The notes: generated by a model not told the origin, from the letters alone. Counted from the first letter of the stretch, positions 11,104 through 23,624 are shown. The stretch: 64,000 nucleotides of DNA from RPQJ01 sp963732415 (GCA_963732415.1 CAVSZK010000019.1:496001-560000), one strand, 5' to 3'. A program made the numbers and translations.

Positions 11104-11412
11104 TCACGGGGCGGGCGCGGCCCCGACGGTGGCCGGTTCGTTGACCCGTTCGCGCAGGTCCTTGCCCGGCTTGAAATGAGGCACGTACTTACCGGCAAGT
11201 GCGACTGATTCGCCGGTCTTGGGATTGCGGCCCTGCCGTGGCGGCCGGAAATGCAGGCTGAAACTGCCGAAACCGCGAATCTCGATGCGCTGCCCCTGGG
11301 CAAGCGCGTCGCTCATGATCTCGAGGATCTGCTTGACCGCGAGTTCAACGTCCTTGGCCGGCAGATGACTCTGCTTGGCGGCGATGAGCTCTATGAGCTC
11401 GGACTTGGTCAT
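11104..11412 (-). CDS. ihfB: Integration host factor beta subunit
   Basis: DNA-bending nucleoid protein that works as a heterodimer with IhfA. It has 102 residues with the HU/IHF signature GFGSFSLHFRPPRQGRNPKTG, including the DNA-intercalating Pro in the arm. The ATG at 11412 gives the canonical MTKSELIELIA. It follows rpsA, the usual order. Confidence 0.97.
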   Translation of the reverse strand: MTKSELIELIAAKQSHLPAKDVELAVKQILEIMSDALAQGQRIEIRGFGSFSLHFRPPRQGRNPKTGESVALAGKYVPHFKPGKDLRERVNEPATVGAAPAP

Positions 11413-11517
11413 GCTGCGCTCGCCGTCCACTCTGAAACTCCCCCGCTGAATCGCTGTCGGTCCGATGCGTTGGTCCTCGCGGCGGCAATCCGCCGCGAGG
11501 ACCACGCCGGGATCTTT

Positions 11518-13185
11518 TTACTGTCCGGAGATCTGCTCCTTGAGCAGGTCGCCGAGGCTGGTGCCGGTCGAGGAATCAGAACGATAGCTCTCCATCGCTT
11601 CCTGCTCCTCGGCCATGTCCTTCGCCTTGATCGACAGGGCGATCGTGCGCACCTTGCGGTCCACGGCCGTAAACTTTGCCTCGACCTCGTCGCCGACCTT
11701 TATCAGCGTGCGAGCATCCTCGACGCGGTCACGCGACAACTCCGAGGCGCGCAGGTAGCCGTCGATACCACCGCCGAGATCGACGGTCGCGCCCTTGGGA
11801 TCCACCTCGCGGACCAGGCCGCGCACGATGCTGCCCTTCGGGTGCTCGGCAATCCAGGTCGAGAACGGATCCTTTGCGAGCTGCTTGACGCTGAGCGAGA
11901 TGCGCTCGCGCTCCGGGTCGATGGCGACCACGATGGCCTCGACCTCCTGGCCCTTCTGGTAACCACGCACCGCCTCCTCGCCAGGGACGTCCCAGGAAAG
12001 GTCGGAGAGGTGCACCAGGCCGTCGATACCGCCCGGCAGCCCGATGAACAGGCCGAAATCGGTGATCGAGCGGATCTGGCCGTTGACGTGGTCGCCGCGA
12101 TTGTAGTTGTCGCCGAACTCACGCCACGGATTCGGCTTGCACTGCTTCACGCCGAGCGAGATGCGGCGGCGCTCCTCGTCGATGTCGAGCACCATGACCT
12201 CGACTTCCTCGCCCGTGTGGACGACCTTCGACGGATTGACGTTCTTGTTCGTCCAGTCCATCTCGGACACGTGCACCAGGCCCTCGACGCCCTCCTCGAT
12301 CTCGACGAAGCAGCCGTAGTCGGCGATGTTGGTGACCTTGCCGAACAGTCGCGTCTGCGCAGGATAGCGGCGGGCGATGTTCTGCCACGGATCGGCGCCG
12401 AGCTGCTTCAGCCCCAGGCTGACACGCTGACGCTCCCGGTCGAACTTGAGGATGCGCACGTCGATCTCGTCGCCGACGTTGACCACTTCCGACGGGTGCT
12501 TGACGCGCTTCCACGCCATGTCCGTGATGTGGAGCAGGCCATCGATGCCGCCGAGGTCCACGAACGCGCCGTAGTCCGTGAGGTTCTTGACCACGCCCTT
12601 TACGACGGAGCCTTCGTTCAGCTTGTCGAGGAGTTCACTGCGCTCGGCGCTGTACTCCTGCTCGACGACGGCGCGGCGCGACACCACGACGTTGTTGCGC
12701 TTCTGGTCGAGCTTGATGACCTTGAACTCGAGCGTCTTGCCTTCGAGGTAGCTCGGGTCGCGCACCGGGCGCACGTCCACCAGCGAACCCGGCAGGAAGG
12801 CGCGCACGAAATCGATTTCGACGGTGAAACCACCCTTCACGCGACCGTTGATGAGGCCGGTGACGACCTCGCCCTGCTCGAACGCCGTCTCGAGGCGCTC
12901 CCAGGTGCGGGCCCGCTTGGCTTTTTCGCGCGACAGGCGCGTCTCGCCGGATCCGTCCTCGACGCTGTCGAGGGCTACCTCGACGTCGTCGCCGACTTTG
13001 ACTTCGATCTCACCACGCTCATTCTTGAACTGGCTCAAGTCGATCACGGCCTCGGACTTGAGGCCGGCACTCACCACGACCTTGTCGGGACCGATTTCGA
13101 TCACGCGGCCGGTGAGGATCTGGCCCGGGCGAATTCGCTGACTCGCCAGGCTCTCTTCGAACAGTTGGGCAAAACTCTCGGTCAT
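11518..13185 (-). CDS. rpsA: 30S ribosomal protein S1
   Basis: S1 brings mRNA to the 30S subunit. Its 555 residues contain six S1 (OB-fold) domains: two divergent N-terminal ones for ribosome binding, then four RNA-binding repeats marked by GxVxxIxDYGxFV-like starts and VHxSxMxW-like ends (about every 86 residues from about 190). ATG start at 13185. The 101-nt leader between cmk and rpsA is where S1 autoregulation is known to act in other species; no specific structure was resolved here. Confidence 0.98.
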   Translation of the reverse strand: MTESFAQLFEESLASQRIRPGQILTGRVIEIGPDKVVVSAGLKSEAVIDLSQFKNERGEIEVKVGDDVEVALDSVEDGSGETRLSREKAKRARTWERLETAFEQGEVVTGLINGRVKGGFTVEIDFVRAFLPGSLVDVRPVRDPSYLEGKTLEFKVIKLDQKRNNVVVSRRAVVEQEYSAERSELLDKLNEGSVVKGVVKNLTDYGAFVDLGGIDGLLHITDMAWKRVKHPSEVVNVGDEIDVRILKFDRERQRVSLGLKQLGADPWQNIARRYPAQTRLFGKVTNIADYGCFVEIEEGVEGLVHVSEMDWTNKNVNPSKVVHTGEEVEVMVLDIDEERRRISLGVKQCKPNPWREFGDNYNRGDHVNGQIRSITDFGLFIGLPGGIDGLVHLSDLSWDVPGEEAVRGYQKGQEVEAIVVAIDPERERISLSVKQLAKDPFSTWIAEHPKGSIVRGLVREVDPKGATVDLGGGIDGYLRASELSRDRVEDARTLIKVGDEVEAKFTAVDRKVRTIALSIKAKDMAEEQEAMESYRSDSSTGTSLGDLLKEQISGQ

Positions 13186-13286
13186 TTAGGTTCTCTTCCA
13201 GGGGTCTCGCGACCCGTATTCCCGCCGGCATCATGCCAACAGGGGTTAATGACAAAACGCCCACATCCGTTCGGGCGACGTTACGA

Positions 13287-13970
13287 TCAAAGGACCACAG
13301 GAACCCGGCTTCTGGCGACGGCGAGAATCCGATCAACCACCGCATCGATCGGCATGCCGGTCGAGTCGAGGAGGAACGCGTCCGGCGCCGGGCGCAGGGG
13401 CGCCACAGGCCGGGTGGAATCGCGCCGATCCCTGTCCAGGATCTCCTGAGAAAGGTCGGCGAGATTAGCAGTAAGTCCCTTTTCTTTCAACTGCTTATAG
13501 CGCCTGAACGCGCGTTCTTCGGGGCTGGCCGTGAGGAATACCTTTACCGGGGCTTTACTGAAAACAACCGTGCCCATGTCCCGGCCGTCGGCGATCAGCC
13601 CGGGTGGCGCGGCGAAAGCTCGCTGGCGCCCTAGCAATGCAGCGCGGACCTGCGGCATTGCAGCAACCCGGGAGGCCGCAGCGCCCGCCGACTCGGTGCG
13701 CAGTTCCAGCGTCACTTCGCGACCCTCGAGCAGCACGCGCTCGTTGCCGCTGGAATCCGTTTCGAACTGGACGTCCAGCGCCGAGGCAACGGCTGCATAC
13801 CCCGCCTCATCGTCGGCAGCGAGTCCACGGGCTGCACCCGCCATTGCGACCAGCCGGTAGAGGGCGCCGCTGTCGAGCAGGTGCCAGCCCAGGCGGCCAG
13901 CCATCAGCCTCGCAACAGTGCCCTTGCCGGAACCGCTCGGACCGTCGATGGCAATGACTGGAACGTCCAT
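13287..13970 (-). CDS. cmk: Cytidylate kinase
   Basis: Phosphorylates CMP and dCMP. It has 227 residues with the P-loop IDGPSGSGKGTVAR (about 8-21) and the CMP-binding segment IADGRDMGTVVF. It lies between aroA (8 nt upstream) and rpsA, the standard order. Confidence 0.97.
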   Translation of the reverse strand: MDVPVIAIDGPSGSGKGTVARLMAGRLGWHLLDSGALYRLVAMAGAARGLAADDEAGYAAVASALDVQFETDSSGNERVLLEGREVTLELRTESAGAAASRVAAMPQVRAALLGRQRAFAAPPGLIADGRDMGTVVFSKAPVKVFLTASPEERAFRRYKQLKEKGLTANLADLSQEILDRDRRDSTRPVAPLRPAPDAFLLDSTGMPIDAVVDRILAVARSRVPVVL

Positions 13971-13978
13971 GGTGCGCC

Positions 13979-15280
13979 TCAGGCCGATTCTTCGATATCC
14001 AGGCCGACCGACCGGCCCAGCGACGCGAATCCGGGAAAAGAAGTCGCGACATTGTCGACGTCGAGGATCTCGATCGGCGCCGACGCGCGCAGGCTCGCAA
14101 TCGCGAAGGACATCGCGACGCGGTGGTCCCCTCTGCTGTCGACGATACCGCCGCCGAGTTCGCCGCCCTCGATGCGCAACCCGTCCGGCAGCACTTCGTG
14201 GCGAATTCCGAGCACACCGAGGCCGCGCGCCATCACGGCGATGCGGTCGCTTTCCTTGACGCGCAACTCCTCGGCGCCGGTCACCAGCGTCTCTCCCTCG
14301 GCACAGGCCGCCGCTATGAAGAAGGCGGGAAATTCGTCGATGGCGAGCGGCACCAGCCGTTCAGGCACCCGGATACCGCGAAGGACCGCAGGCCGGATCT
14401 CGATATCGGCCACCGGTTCCGTGCCGCGGGTCCGCCGGTTTACGAGGCGCAGGTCCGCGCCCATCAACTCCAGCATTTCGAGCAGGCCGGTGCGGGTCGG
14501 GTTCACGCCGACCCCGCGCACCACGAACGGTTCGCGGGCACCGATGCATGCGGCAACGATGAAGAACGCGGCGGACGAGAAGTCGCCCGGCACCTGGATG
14601 TCCGACGCCTCGAGCTTCCGAGGCGGCTTGAGCGTCACGATGCCGCCTATCGACGACACCTCGCATCCGAATGCCTGCAGCATGCGCTCGGTGTGGTCGC
14701 GCGTGACGGCAGGTTCGATGACCGTCGTGTCGCCCACGGCACGCAGCCCGGCGAGCAGCAGTGCGGACTTGAGCTGCGCGCTCGCAACCGGCATCTCATA
14801 GCGGATGCCATGCAGGGGCATCCCACCCGTGATACGCACCGGCGGTCGTCCTTCGCTGGTATTGATCGTCGCGCCCATGGCGCGCAGCGGCGACGCGACT
14901 CGCTCCATCGGCCGGCGCATCAGCGACTCGTCGCCAACCAGGACCGAGTCGAAGGCCTGCGGGCTTAGCAGCCCCATGAAGAGCCGCATCGCGGTGCCGG
15001 CATTGCCCATGTCGAGCGGAGCGTGGGGCGCCCGAAAGCCGTCCAGGCCCGCGCCTTCGATCACGACCTCGCCGGACCCCGGCCGCCGGACCTGCACGCC
15101 GAGCGCGGCCACGGCGCGCATCGTGGCGAGGCAGTCCTCGCCCTCGAGGAATCCGCTGGCGCGCGTGGTGCCCGACGCGATGGCGCCGAGCATCAGCGCG
15201 CGATGCGAGATCGACTTGTCACCTGGAACCGTGGCCTCGCCGGCAATGCCGGAAGATGGCGCCACCGTGTAGCGCCGCAT
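13979..15280 (-). CDS. aroA: 5-enolpyruvylshikimate-3-phosphate synthase
   Basis: Sixth step of the shikimate pathway. It has 433 residues. Visible are the substrate-binding DKSISHRALML (about 21-31), the EPSPS signature GNAGTAMRLFMGLLS, and the catalytic-Asp region DEFPAFFIAA. The ATG at 15280 is 2 nt after the pheA stop; a longer in-frame read is not supported. The Gly-Thr-Ala version of the PEP site suggests a glyphosate-sensitive-type enzyme, by inference only. Confidence 0.97.
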   Translation of the reverse strand: MRRYTVAPSSGIAGEATVPGDKSISHRALMLGAIASGTTRASGFLEGEDCLATMRAVAALGVQVRRPGSGEVVIEGAGLDGFRAPHAPLDMGNAGTAMRLFMGLLSPQAFDSVLVGDESLMRRPMERVASPLRAMGATINTSEGRPPVRITGGMPLHGIRYEMPVASAQLKSALLLAGLRAVGDTTVIEPAVTRDHTERMLQAFGCEVSSIGGIVTLKPPRKLEASDIQVPGDFSSAAFFIVAACIGAREPFVVRGVGVNPTRTGLLEMLELMGADLRLVNRRTRGTEPVADIEIRPAVLRGIRVPERLVPLAIDEFPAFFIAAACAEGETLVTGAEELRVKESDRIAVMARGLGVLGIRHEVLPDGLRIEGGELGGGIVDSRGDHRVAMSFAIASLRASAPIEILDVDNVATSFPGFASLGRSVGLDIEESA

Positions 15281-15282
15281 CG

Positions 15283-16437
15283 TCAGAGCACGGCCTTCGG
15301 ATACGACCCGAGTACGCGGCACAGCGACGTGCGTGTCTTCAATTCGGCCAGCGCCGAAGCGAGCGGCTCCTGCCTGGCGTGGCCCTCGAGGTCGATGAAG
15401 AACACGTAATCCCACTTGCGGCGCCGCGACGGGCGCGACTCGATGCGTGTCAGGCTGATGTTGCTCCTCGCAAGCGGCTCGAGCAGCCGGAACAGCGCAC
15501 CCGGTGCGTCGGTGTGGGCAGCCGACACCAGCAGCGTGGTCTTGTCCGTGCCGCTCGGCTGGAATGTCTTGCTGCCGATGACCAGGAAGCGCGTCGTGTT
15601 ATCCGGCCGGTCCTCGATCTCCGGTACCAGCATGTTGAGGCCGTAGACGACTGCGGCCGCGGCGCTTGCAATCGCCGCCGTGCCCTCCTCGTCCCGGGCG
15701 CGACGCGCGCCTTCGGCATTGCTCGAGACCGGCAGCCGTTCGGCGCCCTGCAGGTGCTCCGCAAGCCAGCCGCGGCACTGCGCCAGCGCCTGCGGGTGCG
15801 CGCAGATCCTCTGTACGTCCTCGAGCGAGGCCATGCGGCCCATCAGGTTCTGGTGAACCCTCAGTTCCACCTCGCCGCACACACCGAGCGGCGAAGTCAG
15901 GAACATGTCGAGCGTATTGTTGACAGTTCCTTCGCTCGAATTCTCGATCGGCACCACTCCGAAATCTGCCGTACCCGACTCGACCTCACGGAACACTTCC
16001 TCGATCGAAGTCAGCGGCAAAGCGCGCACGGACTGGCCGAAATGCTTCAGCACCGCCTGCTGCGTAAACGTGCCCTCCGGCCCGAGGAACGCAACCTTCA
16101 ACGGGTCCTGCTGCGCAAGACAGGCCGACATGATCTCGCGGAACAGGCGCACGATCTCCTCGTCCGAAAGCGGACCGCGGACCTTCCGGTTGCGCTCGAC
16201 GACCATACGAAGCACCTGTGCCTCGCGCTCGGGACGATAGAAGTCCACCGCATGCCCGGCGGCATGCTTCGAAATGCCCACCTTCTGCGCGAGCCGCGCC
16301 CGCTGGTTGATCAGTTCGTGGATCTGCGCATCGACTGAGTCGATGGCGTCCCGGATTCCGCCGATGCCTGGCGCGCCCGACCTGGCCTTGCTGGTCTTCC
16401 TGGCCCGCGTGGCGGCCTTGGTCACTTTGCGCGCCAT
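15283..16437 (-). CDS. pheA: Chorismate mutase / prephenate dehydratase (P-protein)
   Basis: Bifunctional enzyme making phenylpyruvate from chorismate. It has 384 residues: a basic Ala/Arg/Lys-rich N-terminal extension (about 1-22), a chorismate mutase helix bundle (about 25-115), prephenate dehydratase (from FLGPEGTFTQQA, about 118-300) and a C-terminal ACT domain with the Phe-sensing ESRPSRRRKWDY motif. It is tightly packed between serA and aroA (2 nt on each side), so probably cotranscribed and feedback-inhibited by Phe. Confidence 0.96.
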   Translation of the reverse strand: MARKVTKAATRARKTSKARSGAPGIGGIRDAIDSVDAQIHELINQRARLAQKVGISKHAAGHAVDFYRPEREAQVLRMVVERNRKVRGPLSDEEIVRLFREIMSACLAQQDPLKVAFLGPEGTFTQQAVLKHFGQSVRALPLTSIEEVFREVESGTADFGVVPIENSSEGTVNNTLDMFLTSPLGVCGEVELRVHQNLMGRMASLEDVQRICAHPQALAQCRGWLAEHLQGAERLPVSSNAEGARRARDEEGTAAIASAAAAVVYGLNMLVPEIEDRPDNTTRFLVIGSKTFQPSGTDKTTLLVSAAHTDAPGALFRLLEPLARSNISLTRIESRPSRRRKWDYVFFIDLEGHARQEPLASALAELKTRTSLCRVLGSYPKAVL

Positions 16438-16439
16438 GC

Positions 16440-17606
16440 TCAGACCAGCCTCGCCCGCAGCACGCCCTCGATGCCACGCAGCCGCTCGAGCAACTCGGCG
16501 GGAATCGGCGAATCCGTGTCGATCAGCGTGTAGGCGAGGTCGCCGCGCGACTTGTTCAGCAGGTCTGCTATGTTGAGTCTGGCCTCCGCCAGGCAGGTCG
16601 AGATCTGCCCGACCATGTTCGGCACATTCCGGTTGGCGACGGCGATGCGGTTGTCACCGATCCGCGGCAGCACGACCTCTGGGAAGTTGACGGAATTGCG
16701 GACATTGCCGTTCTCGAGATAGTCGCGCAGCGTGTCGGCCGCCATGATCGCGCAGTTTTCCTCGGCCTCGCCGGTCGAGGCGCCGAGGTGCGGCAGCGCC
16801 ACGACGCGCGGGTGGTCCTTGATCGCGCCCGTCGGGAAGTCGCAGATGTAGGTCGCCACCTGACCCTGCTCGAGTCCCGCCAGCATGGCGGCCTCGTCGA
16901 CGATCGGCCCGCGCGCGAAGTTGAGTACCGCACTGCCGCGACGCATGAGCTGGATGCGCGCCTCGTTCACCAGGCCACGCGTCGCATCGTTCAGTGGCAC
17001 GTGCACCGTGATCACGTCGCTGCGCGCGAACAGGTCGTCGAGGCTGAGCGCCTGCTCGACGCCCGAAGAAAGCTGCCAGGCACGCTGCACGGTAATCTGC
17101 GGATCATATCCGCGCACTTTCATGCCCAGCGCCAGCGCCGCATTGGCAACCTCAACGCCGATGGCCCCGAGGCCGACGACGCCGAGCGACCTCGTCGGCA
17201 GCTCGTGACCGACGAATCTCTTCTTTCCCTTCTCGATCGCCGCCTCGATGGCGTGGTCGTCGCCTTTGAGCGAGCGCACGAATTCCCAACCCTGGCAGAT
17301 GTTGCGCGCAGCGAGGAACAGTCCGGCCAGCACCAGTTCCTTGACCGCGTTGGCATTCGCGCCCGGCGCGTTGAACACCGGGATGCCGACGCCACTCATC
17401 CTGGCGACTGGCACGTTGTTGGTGCCCGCCCCCGCCCGCGCGATCGCGATCACGCTCGCCGGAATGTCCATTGAATGCATGTCCGCCGATCGAAGCATGA
17501 TCGCGTCGGGGTGGCCTATCTCGGAAGCCACCTCGTAGCGATCGCGCGGCAGACGCTCCAGGCCGCGGATCGAGATGTTATTCAGCGTCAGGATCTTGAA
17601 AGACAT
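16440..17606 (-). CDS. serA: D-3-phosphoglycerate dehydrogenase
   Basis: First step of serine synthesis, oxidising 3-phosphoglycerate with NAD. It has 388 residues, the short form: an NAD-binding Rossmann motif GVVGLGAIGVEVANA, catalytic His in ALPHLGASTGEAEEN, and a C-terminal ACT domain (about 315-388). It stands between serC and pheA, where hisC and tyrA are often found in relatives. This brings serine and aromatic genes into one transcription unit. Confidence 0.95.
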   Translation of the reverse strand: MSFKILTLNNISIRGLERLPRDRYEVASEIGHPDAIMLRSADMHSMDIPASVIAIARAGAGTNNVPVARMSGVGIPVFNAPGANANAVKELVLAGLFLAARNICQGWEFVRSLKGDDHAIEAAIEKGKKRFVGHELPTRSLGVVGLGAIGVEVANAALALGMKVRGYDPQITVQRAWQLSSGVEQALSLDDLFARSDVITVHVPLNDATRGLVNEARIQLMRRGSAVLNFARGPIVDEAAMLAGLEQGQVATYICDFPTGAIKDHPRVVALPHLGASTGEAEENCAIMAADTLRDYLENGNVRNSVNFPEVVLPRIGDNRIAVANRNVPNMVGQISTCLAEARLNIADLLNKSRGDLAYTLIDTDSPIPAELLERLRGIEGVLRARLV

Positions 17607-17615
17607 CAGCGGATC

Positions 17616-18698
17616 TCAGCCGTGCTTCCGCTGGAAGTCCTGCATGAAAGTTACCAGCGCCTCGACACCCGCCATCGGCATGGCGTTGTAGATACTGGCC
17701 CGCATACCACCGACCGACCTGTGTCCGGCAAGCGCCACGAGACCAGCTGCCTTGGCACCCTCGAGGAAGGGCTTGTCGAGTTCGGCGGATGGCAGCACGA
17801 ACGGGACGTTCATCCACGACCGGCAATCCGGTCGCACCGGATTGCGATAGAAGCCTGAGCCGTCAATCGCGGCGTAGAGGAACTCGGCCTTCGCACTGTT
17901 CAGGCGCGCCATGGCCGGGAGTCCGCCCTGGCGCTTTATCCACTGGAAAACTGCTCCGGCGACATACCAGGAGTAGGAAGCCGGTGTGTTGAGCATGGAG
18001 TGGTCACCTGCCATCGCGGTCCAGTCGAATACCGTCGGCGTGTCGGGCCGTGCGCCGCCGAGCAGGTCATCGCGGACGATCACCACGGCCAGGCCAGCCG
18101 GCCCGATGTTCTTCTGCGCCCCTGCGTAGATCACGCCGAAGCGACTGACGTCGATCGGTCGCGACAGGATCGTGGAGGACATGTCCGCGACCAGCGGCAC
18201 GTCGCCCACGTCGGGTACCGACAGGAACTCCACGCCGCCGATGGTCTCGTTCGGCGTGTAATGAACGTAGGCCGCGCCCGGCGTCAGCCGCCAGACGGCG
18301 AGATCGGGGATGCTCGAGTAATTGTCGGCTGCGGCGTCGGCGGCGACGTTGACCTTGCAATAACGCTTTGCCTCGCCAATGGCCTTTTTCGACCAGGCGC
18401 CGGTGTTGACGTAGTCGGCAGTCGAGTCGGGCCGCGTGAGATTGAAGGGAATGGCCGCGAACTGCGCGGTCGCCCCGCCCTGCAGGAACAGGACCTTGTA
18501 GTTCGACGGGATCGACAGCAGTTCGCGCAGGTCGGCCTCCGCCTGCTCAGCGATGCTGCCGAAGGGTTTGCCACGATGGCTCATCTCCATCACCGACATG
18601 CCCTGGCCATGCCAGTCGAGCATTTCGTCGCGCAGTTGCTCTAGGACTTCAGCCGGCAAAGCGGCCGGCCCGGGGCTGAAATTGAATACGCGACTCAT
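17616..18698 (-). CDS. serC: Phosphoserine aminotransferase
   Basis: Converts 3-phosphohydroxypyruvate to phosphoserine (also used in PLP synthesis). It has 360 residues. Visible are the N-terminal FNFSPGPAALP, the phosphate-binding GGATAQF (about 74-80), and the Schiff-base lysine in YAGAQKNIGPAG (Lys196). It follows gyrA and precedes serA by 9 nt. Confidence 0.97.
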   Translation of the reverse strand: MSRVFNFSPGPAALPAEVLEQLRDEMLDWHGQGMSVMEMSHRGKPFGSIAEQAEADLRELLSIPSNYKVLFLQGGATAQFAAIPFNLTRPDSTADYVNTGAWSKKAIGEAKRYCKVNVAADAAADNYSSIPDLAVWRLTPGAAYVHYTPNETIGGVEFLSVPDVGDVPLVADMSSTILSRPIDVSRFGVIYAGAQKNIGPAGLAVVIVRDDLLGGARPDTPTVFDWTAMAGDHSMLNTPASYSWYVAGAVFQWIKRQGGLPAMARLNSAKAEFLYAAIDGSGFYRNPVRPDCRSWMNVPFVLPSAELDKPFLEGAKAAGLVALAGHRSVGGMRASIYNAMPMAGVEALVTFMQDFQRKHG

Positions 18699-18783
18699 GG
18701 GGGGCGACTCTCCGCAGCGTTGTTGCAGCGCAGTGTAACAGCGCGCCTGCCCCTGAGGTCACCCTGCATCGGGCGGGGCGCGC

Positions 18784-21411
<2,628 letters not shown>

Positions 21412-21562
21412 GTTTTTCGGGTCGCGGATGGCGGCCGGCTTATGCCGTCCAAAGACGCGGAATAATACCACAAGGGACCACGCTGACCGGCATTGGCGGC
21501 GTCCGCGGGGCCTGCCCCGCGGACGGCTCGGTATACTGCCGGCCCCGCCCTTTTCCCGGTCC

Positions 21563-22906
21563 ATGATGGAAACCGTCGATACGATCATCACCGCACGCTG
21601 GGTCGTTCCCGTCGAGCCCGACGGGCGCGTGCTCGAGGACCATGCCGTCGCGATCCAGGGCGGCCAGATCGTTGCCGTGCTGCCCGCGCCCGAGGCGCGG
21701 GCGCGCTATGAGGCGCGCGAGCTTCTCGAGCGGCCATCGCATGTGCTGATGCCCGGCCTGGTCAATGCGCACACGTACGCGGCCATGACGCTGCTGCGTG
21801 GCCGCGCCCGGAACCTGCGACCGGGACCGTGGCCAAAGGACGGCGTGCGGCCGCTCGAACGGCGCTGGTCCGGCCCCGAGTACGTACGCGATGGCACGGA
21901 ACTCGCCATCGCGGAGATGCTCCGCGCCGGCATTACCTGCTTCGCCGACATGCACCCGTGGCCGGAAGTGGTTGCACAGACTGCTGCCGAGTGCCACGTG
22001 CGGGCGAGCATCGGCCTGGTGGTGAGCGAGGCCGCCACCGCATGGGCGTCGACCCCCGACGAGCACATCGACCGCTGCATGCACCTGCGCGATCAATACC
22101 GCGGCGACCCGCTGCTCAGCATGCACTTCGCGCCTCACGCGCCCCATTCGCTCAGCGACGCGACGCTCGCACGGGTCCGGCGCCTGGCGGACGAACTGGA
22201 TATACCGGTCGCAATGCACCTGCACGAGACCAAATGGGAAATAGAGGAAAGCGAGGGCAGGTTCGGCATGCGGCCCCTGGCTCGCATGTCAGCACTCGGG
22301 CTCGCAAGCCCGCAACTGGTCGCGGTGCACATGGTGCATGTCACGCCCAGCGACCTGGAGACGCTGGCCGGGTGCAATGCAAGCGTGGTCCATTGCCCCG
22401 AATCGAACCTCAAGCGCGGCGCAGGTGTCTGCCCTCTGCCCGACCTGCTCGGCCGCGGCGTGCCGGTCTCCCTGGGTACAGGTGACGCTGCGTCGAACTA
22501 CGACCTCGACGTGCTTGGCGAAGCTCGAATCGCCGGCCTGCTCGCCTCGGGTGTTTCCGCGGCGCCCGGCGCCGTCATCGCCTCCGACCTGCTGCGCATG
22601 GCCACGCTTGGAGGCGCCCGTGCCCTCGGCCTTGGCGAAGTCACCGGGAGCCTCGTCCCGGGCAAATGGGCAGACCTGTGCTGCGTGGATCTCAGAAGCC
22701 CTCGCAGCTGGCCGGTCAGCGACGTCGCTGCCGCAGTGATTTACGCCGCGTCGTCACGCCAGGTGTCCGACACCTGGGTGGCTGGACGTCGGCTGCTCGC
22801 GGACGGGTCGCTGATATATCTCGACGAAGCCGATGTGCTCGAGCGTGCGGAGTCCTGGCGCGTCAGAATGGACGGCGCGAGCGTGGAGGTCGCTGCAGAT
22901 GAATGA
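21563..22906 (+). CDS. MtaD-like amidohydrolase (TRZ/ATZ family) with altered metal ligands
   Basis: A 447-residue amidohydrolase related to the 5'-methylthioadenosine / S-adenosylhomocysteine deaminases that sit beside ubiG in other gammaproteobacteria. Retained are MHLHETKWEIE (about 218-228), AVHM and HCPESNLK. The N-terminal HxH metal motif reads HTY (His70, Tyr72), and the metal-ligand segment usually read GTDGAASN is GTGDAASN (305-312). The loop that normally holds the WL...W substrate residues is replaced by a Pro/Arg-rich sequence. It may therefore be inactive or have changed chemistry. The ATG at 21563 is preferred to longer in-frame starts; the stop overlaps ubiG by 8 nt. Confidence 0.85.
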   Translation: MMETVDTIITARWVVPVEPDGRVLEDHAVAIQGGQIVAVLPAPEARARYEARELLERPSHVLMPGLVNAHTYAAMTLLRGRARNLRPGPWPKDGVRPLERRWSGPEYVRDGTELAIAEMLRAGITCFADMHPWPEVVAQTAAECHVRASIGLVVSEAATAWASTPDEHIDRCMHLRDQYRGDPLLSMHFAPHAPHSLSDATLARVRRLADELDIPVAMHLHETKWEIEESEGRFGMRPLARMSALGLASPQLVAVHMVHVTPSDLETLAGCNASVVHCPESNLKRGAGVCPLPDLLGRGVPVSLGTGDAASNYDLDVLGEARIAGLLASGVSAAPGAVIASDLLRMATLGGARALGLGEVTGSLVPGKWADLCCVDLRSPRSWPVSDVAAAVIYAASSRQVSDTWVAGRRLLADGSLIYLDEADVLERAESWRVRMDGASVEVAADE

Positions 22907-23624
22907 TGCCGTCAATGTCGATGCGGGGGAGATCGCCCGATTCCAGGCGACCGCGAGCCGCTGGTGGGACCCCGAGGGCGAGATGCGCCCGCTGCACGAC
23001 CTGAATCCCGTACGACTCGAATATGTGCAACGCGCTGGCGGACTCCCCGGGCAGCGAGTCGTGGACGTCGGCTGTGGCGGCGGACTGCTGGCCGAGGCCA
23101 TGGCCGTCAAGGGCGCGACGGTGACTGGCCTCGACCTCGCGTCCGAGTTGCTGCAGGTCGCGAGGCTGCACGCGCTCGAATCCGGCGTGTCGGTCGACTA
23201 CAGGCTCGAGACTGCCGAGCAGCACGCCGCAGGGAACGCGGGCGCGTACGACCTGGCAACCTGCATGGAGATGCTCGAGCACGTACCCGATCCAGGCTCG
23301 ATCGTCGCGGCTCTCGCGGCCCTGGTGCGCCCGGGCGGGCAGGTCTTCGTGTCCACGCTCAACCGCACGCCGCGTGCCTACCTGCACGCAGTAGTTGGCG
23401 CGGAATACGTGCTGCGGCTGCTGCCGCGCGGCACTCACACTTACGACAAATTCATCCGTCCCTCGGAACTCGCCGCCTGGGGCAAGGCCGCCGGGCTCGA
23501 AGTGCTGGACGTTGCAGGTCTCGATTACGATCCGTTCGCGCGCAGTGCGCGACTCACCTCGGATGCTCGCATCAATTACCTGGTGCAGTTCCGCAAGCCC
23601 GCCCAGGCCGGAGTCGACGCGTGA
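22899..23624 (+). CDS. ubiG: Ubiquinone biosynthesis O-methyltransferase
   Basis: SAM-dependent enzyme performing both O-methylations of ubiquinone synthesis. It has 241 residues with SAM motif I VVDVGCGGGLLAEAMA (about 50-65), motif II region ATCMEMLEHVPDP, and the family ending in LTSDARINYLVQFRKP. The ATG at 22899 lies inside the upstream gene's end (8-nt overlap), indicating coupled translation. Confidence 0.96.
   Translation: MNDAVNVDAGEIARFQATASRWWDPEGEMRPLHDLNPVRLEYVQRAGGLPGQRVVDVGCGGGLLAEAMAVKGATVTGLDLASELLQVARLHALESGVSVDYRLETAEQHAAGNAGAYDLATCMEMLEHVPDPGSIVAALAALVRPGGQVFVSTLNRTPRAYLHAVVGAEYVLRLLPRGTHTYDKFIRPSELAAWGKAAGLEVLDVAGLDYDPFARSARLTSDARINYLVQFRKPAQAGVDA

Noticed and set aside
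11251..13449. Very long open frames antisense to rpsA (732 residues), gyrA (19120-21312) and uvrB (1489-3525)
   Set aside because: High GC makes stops rare in antisense frames. The sense genes are certain, and the antisense products have biased Arg/Ala/Leu/His composition and no domain.
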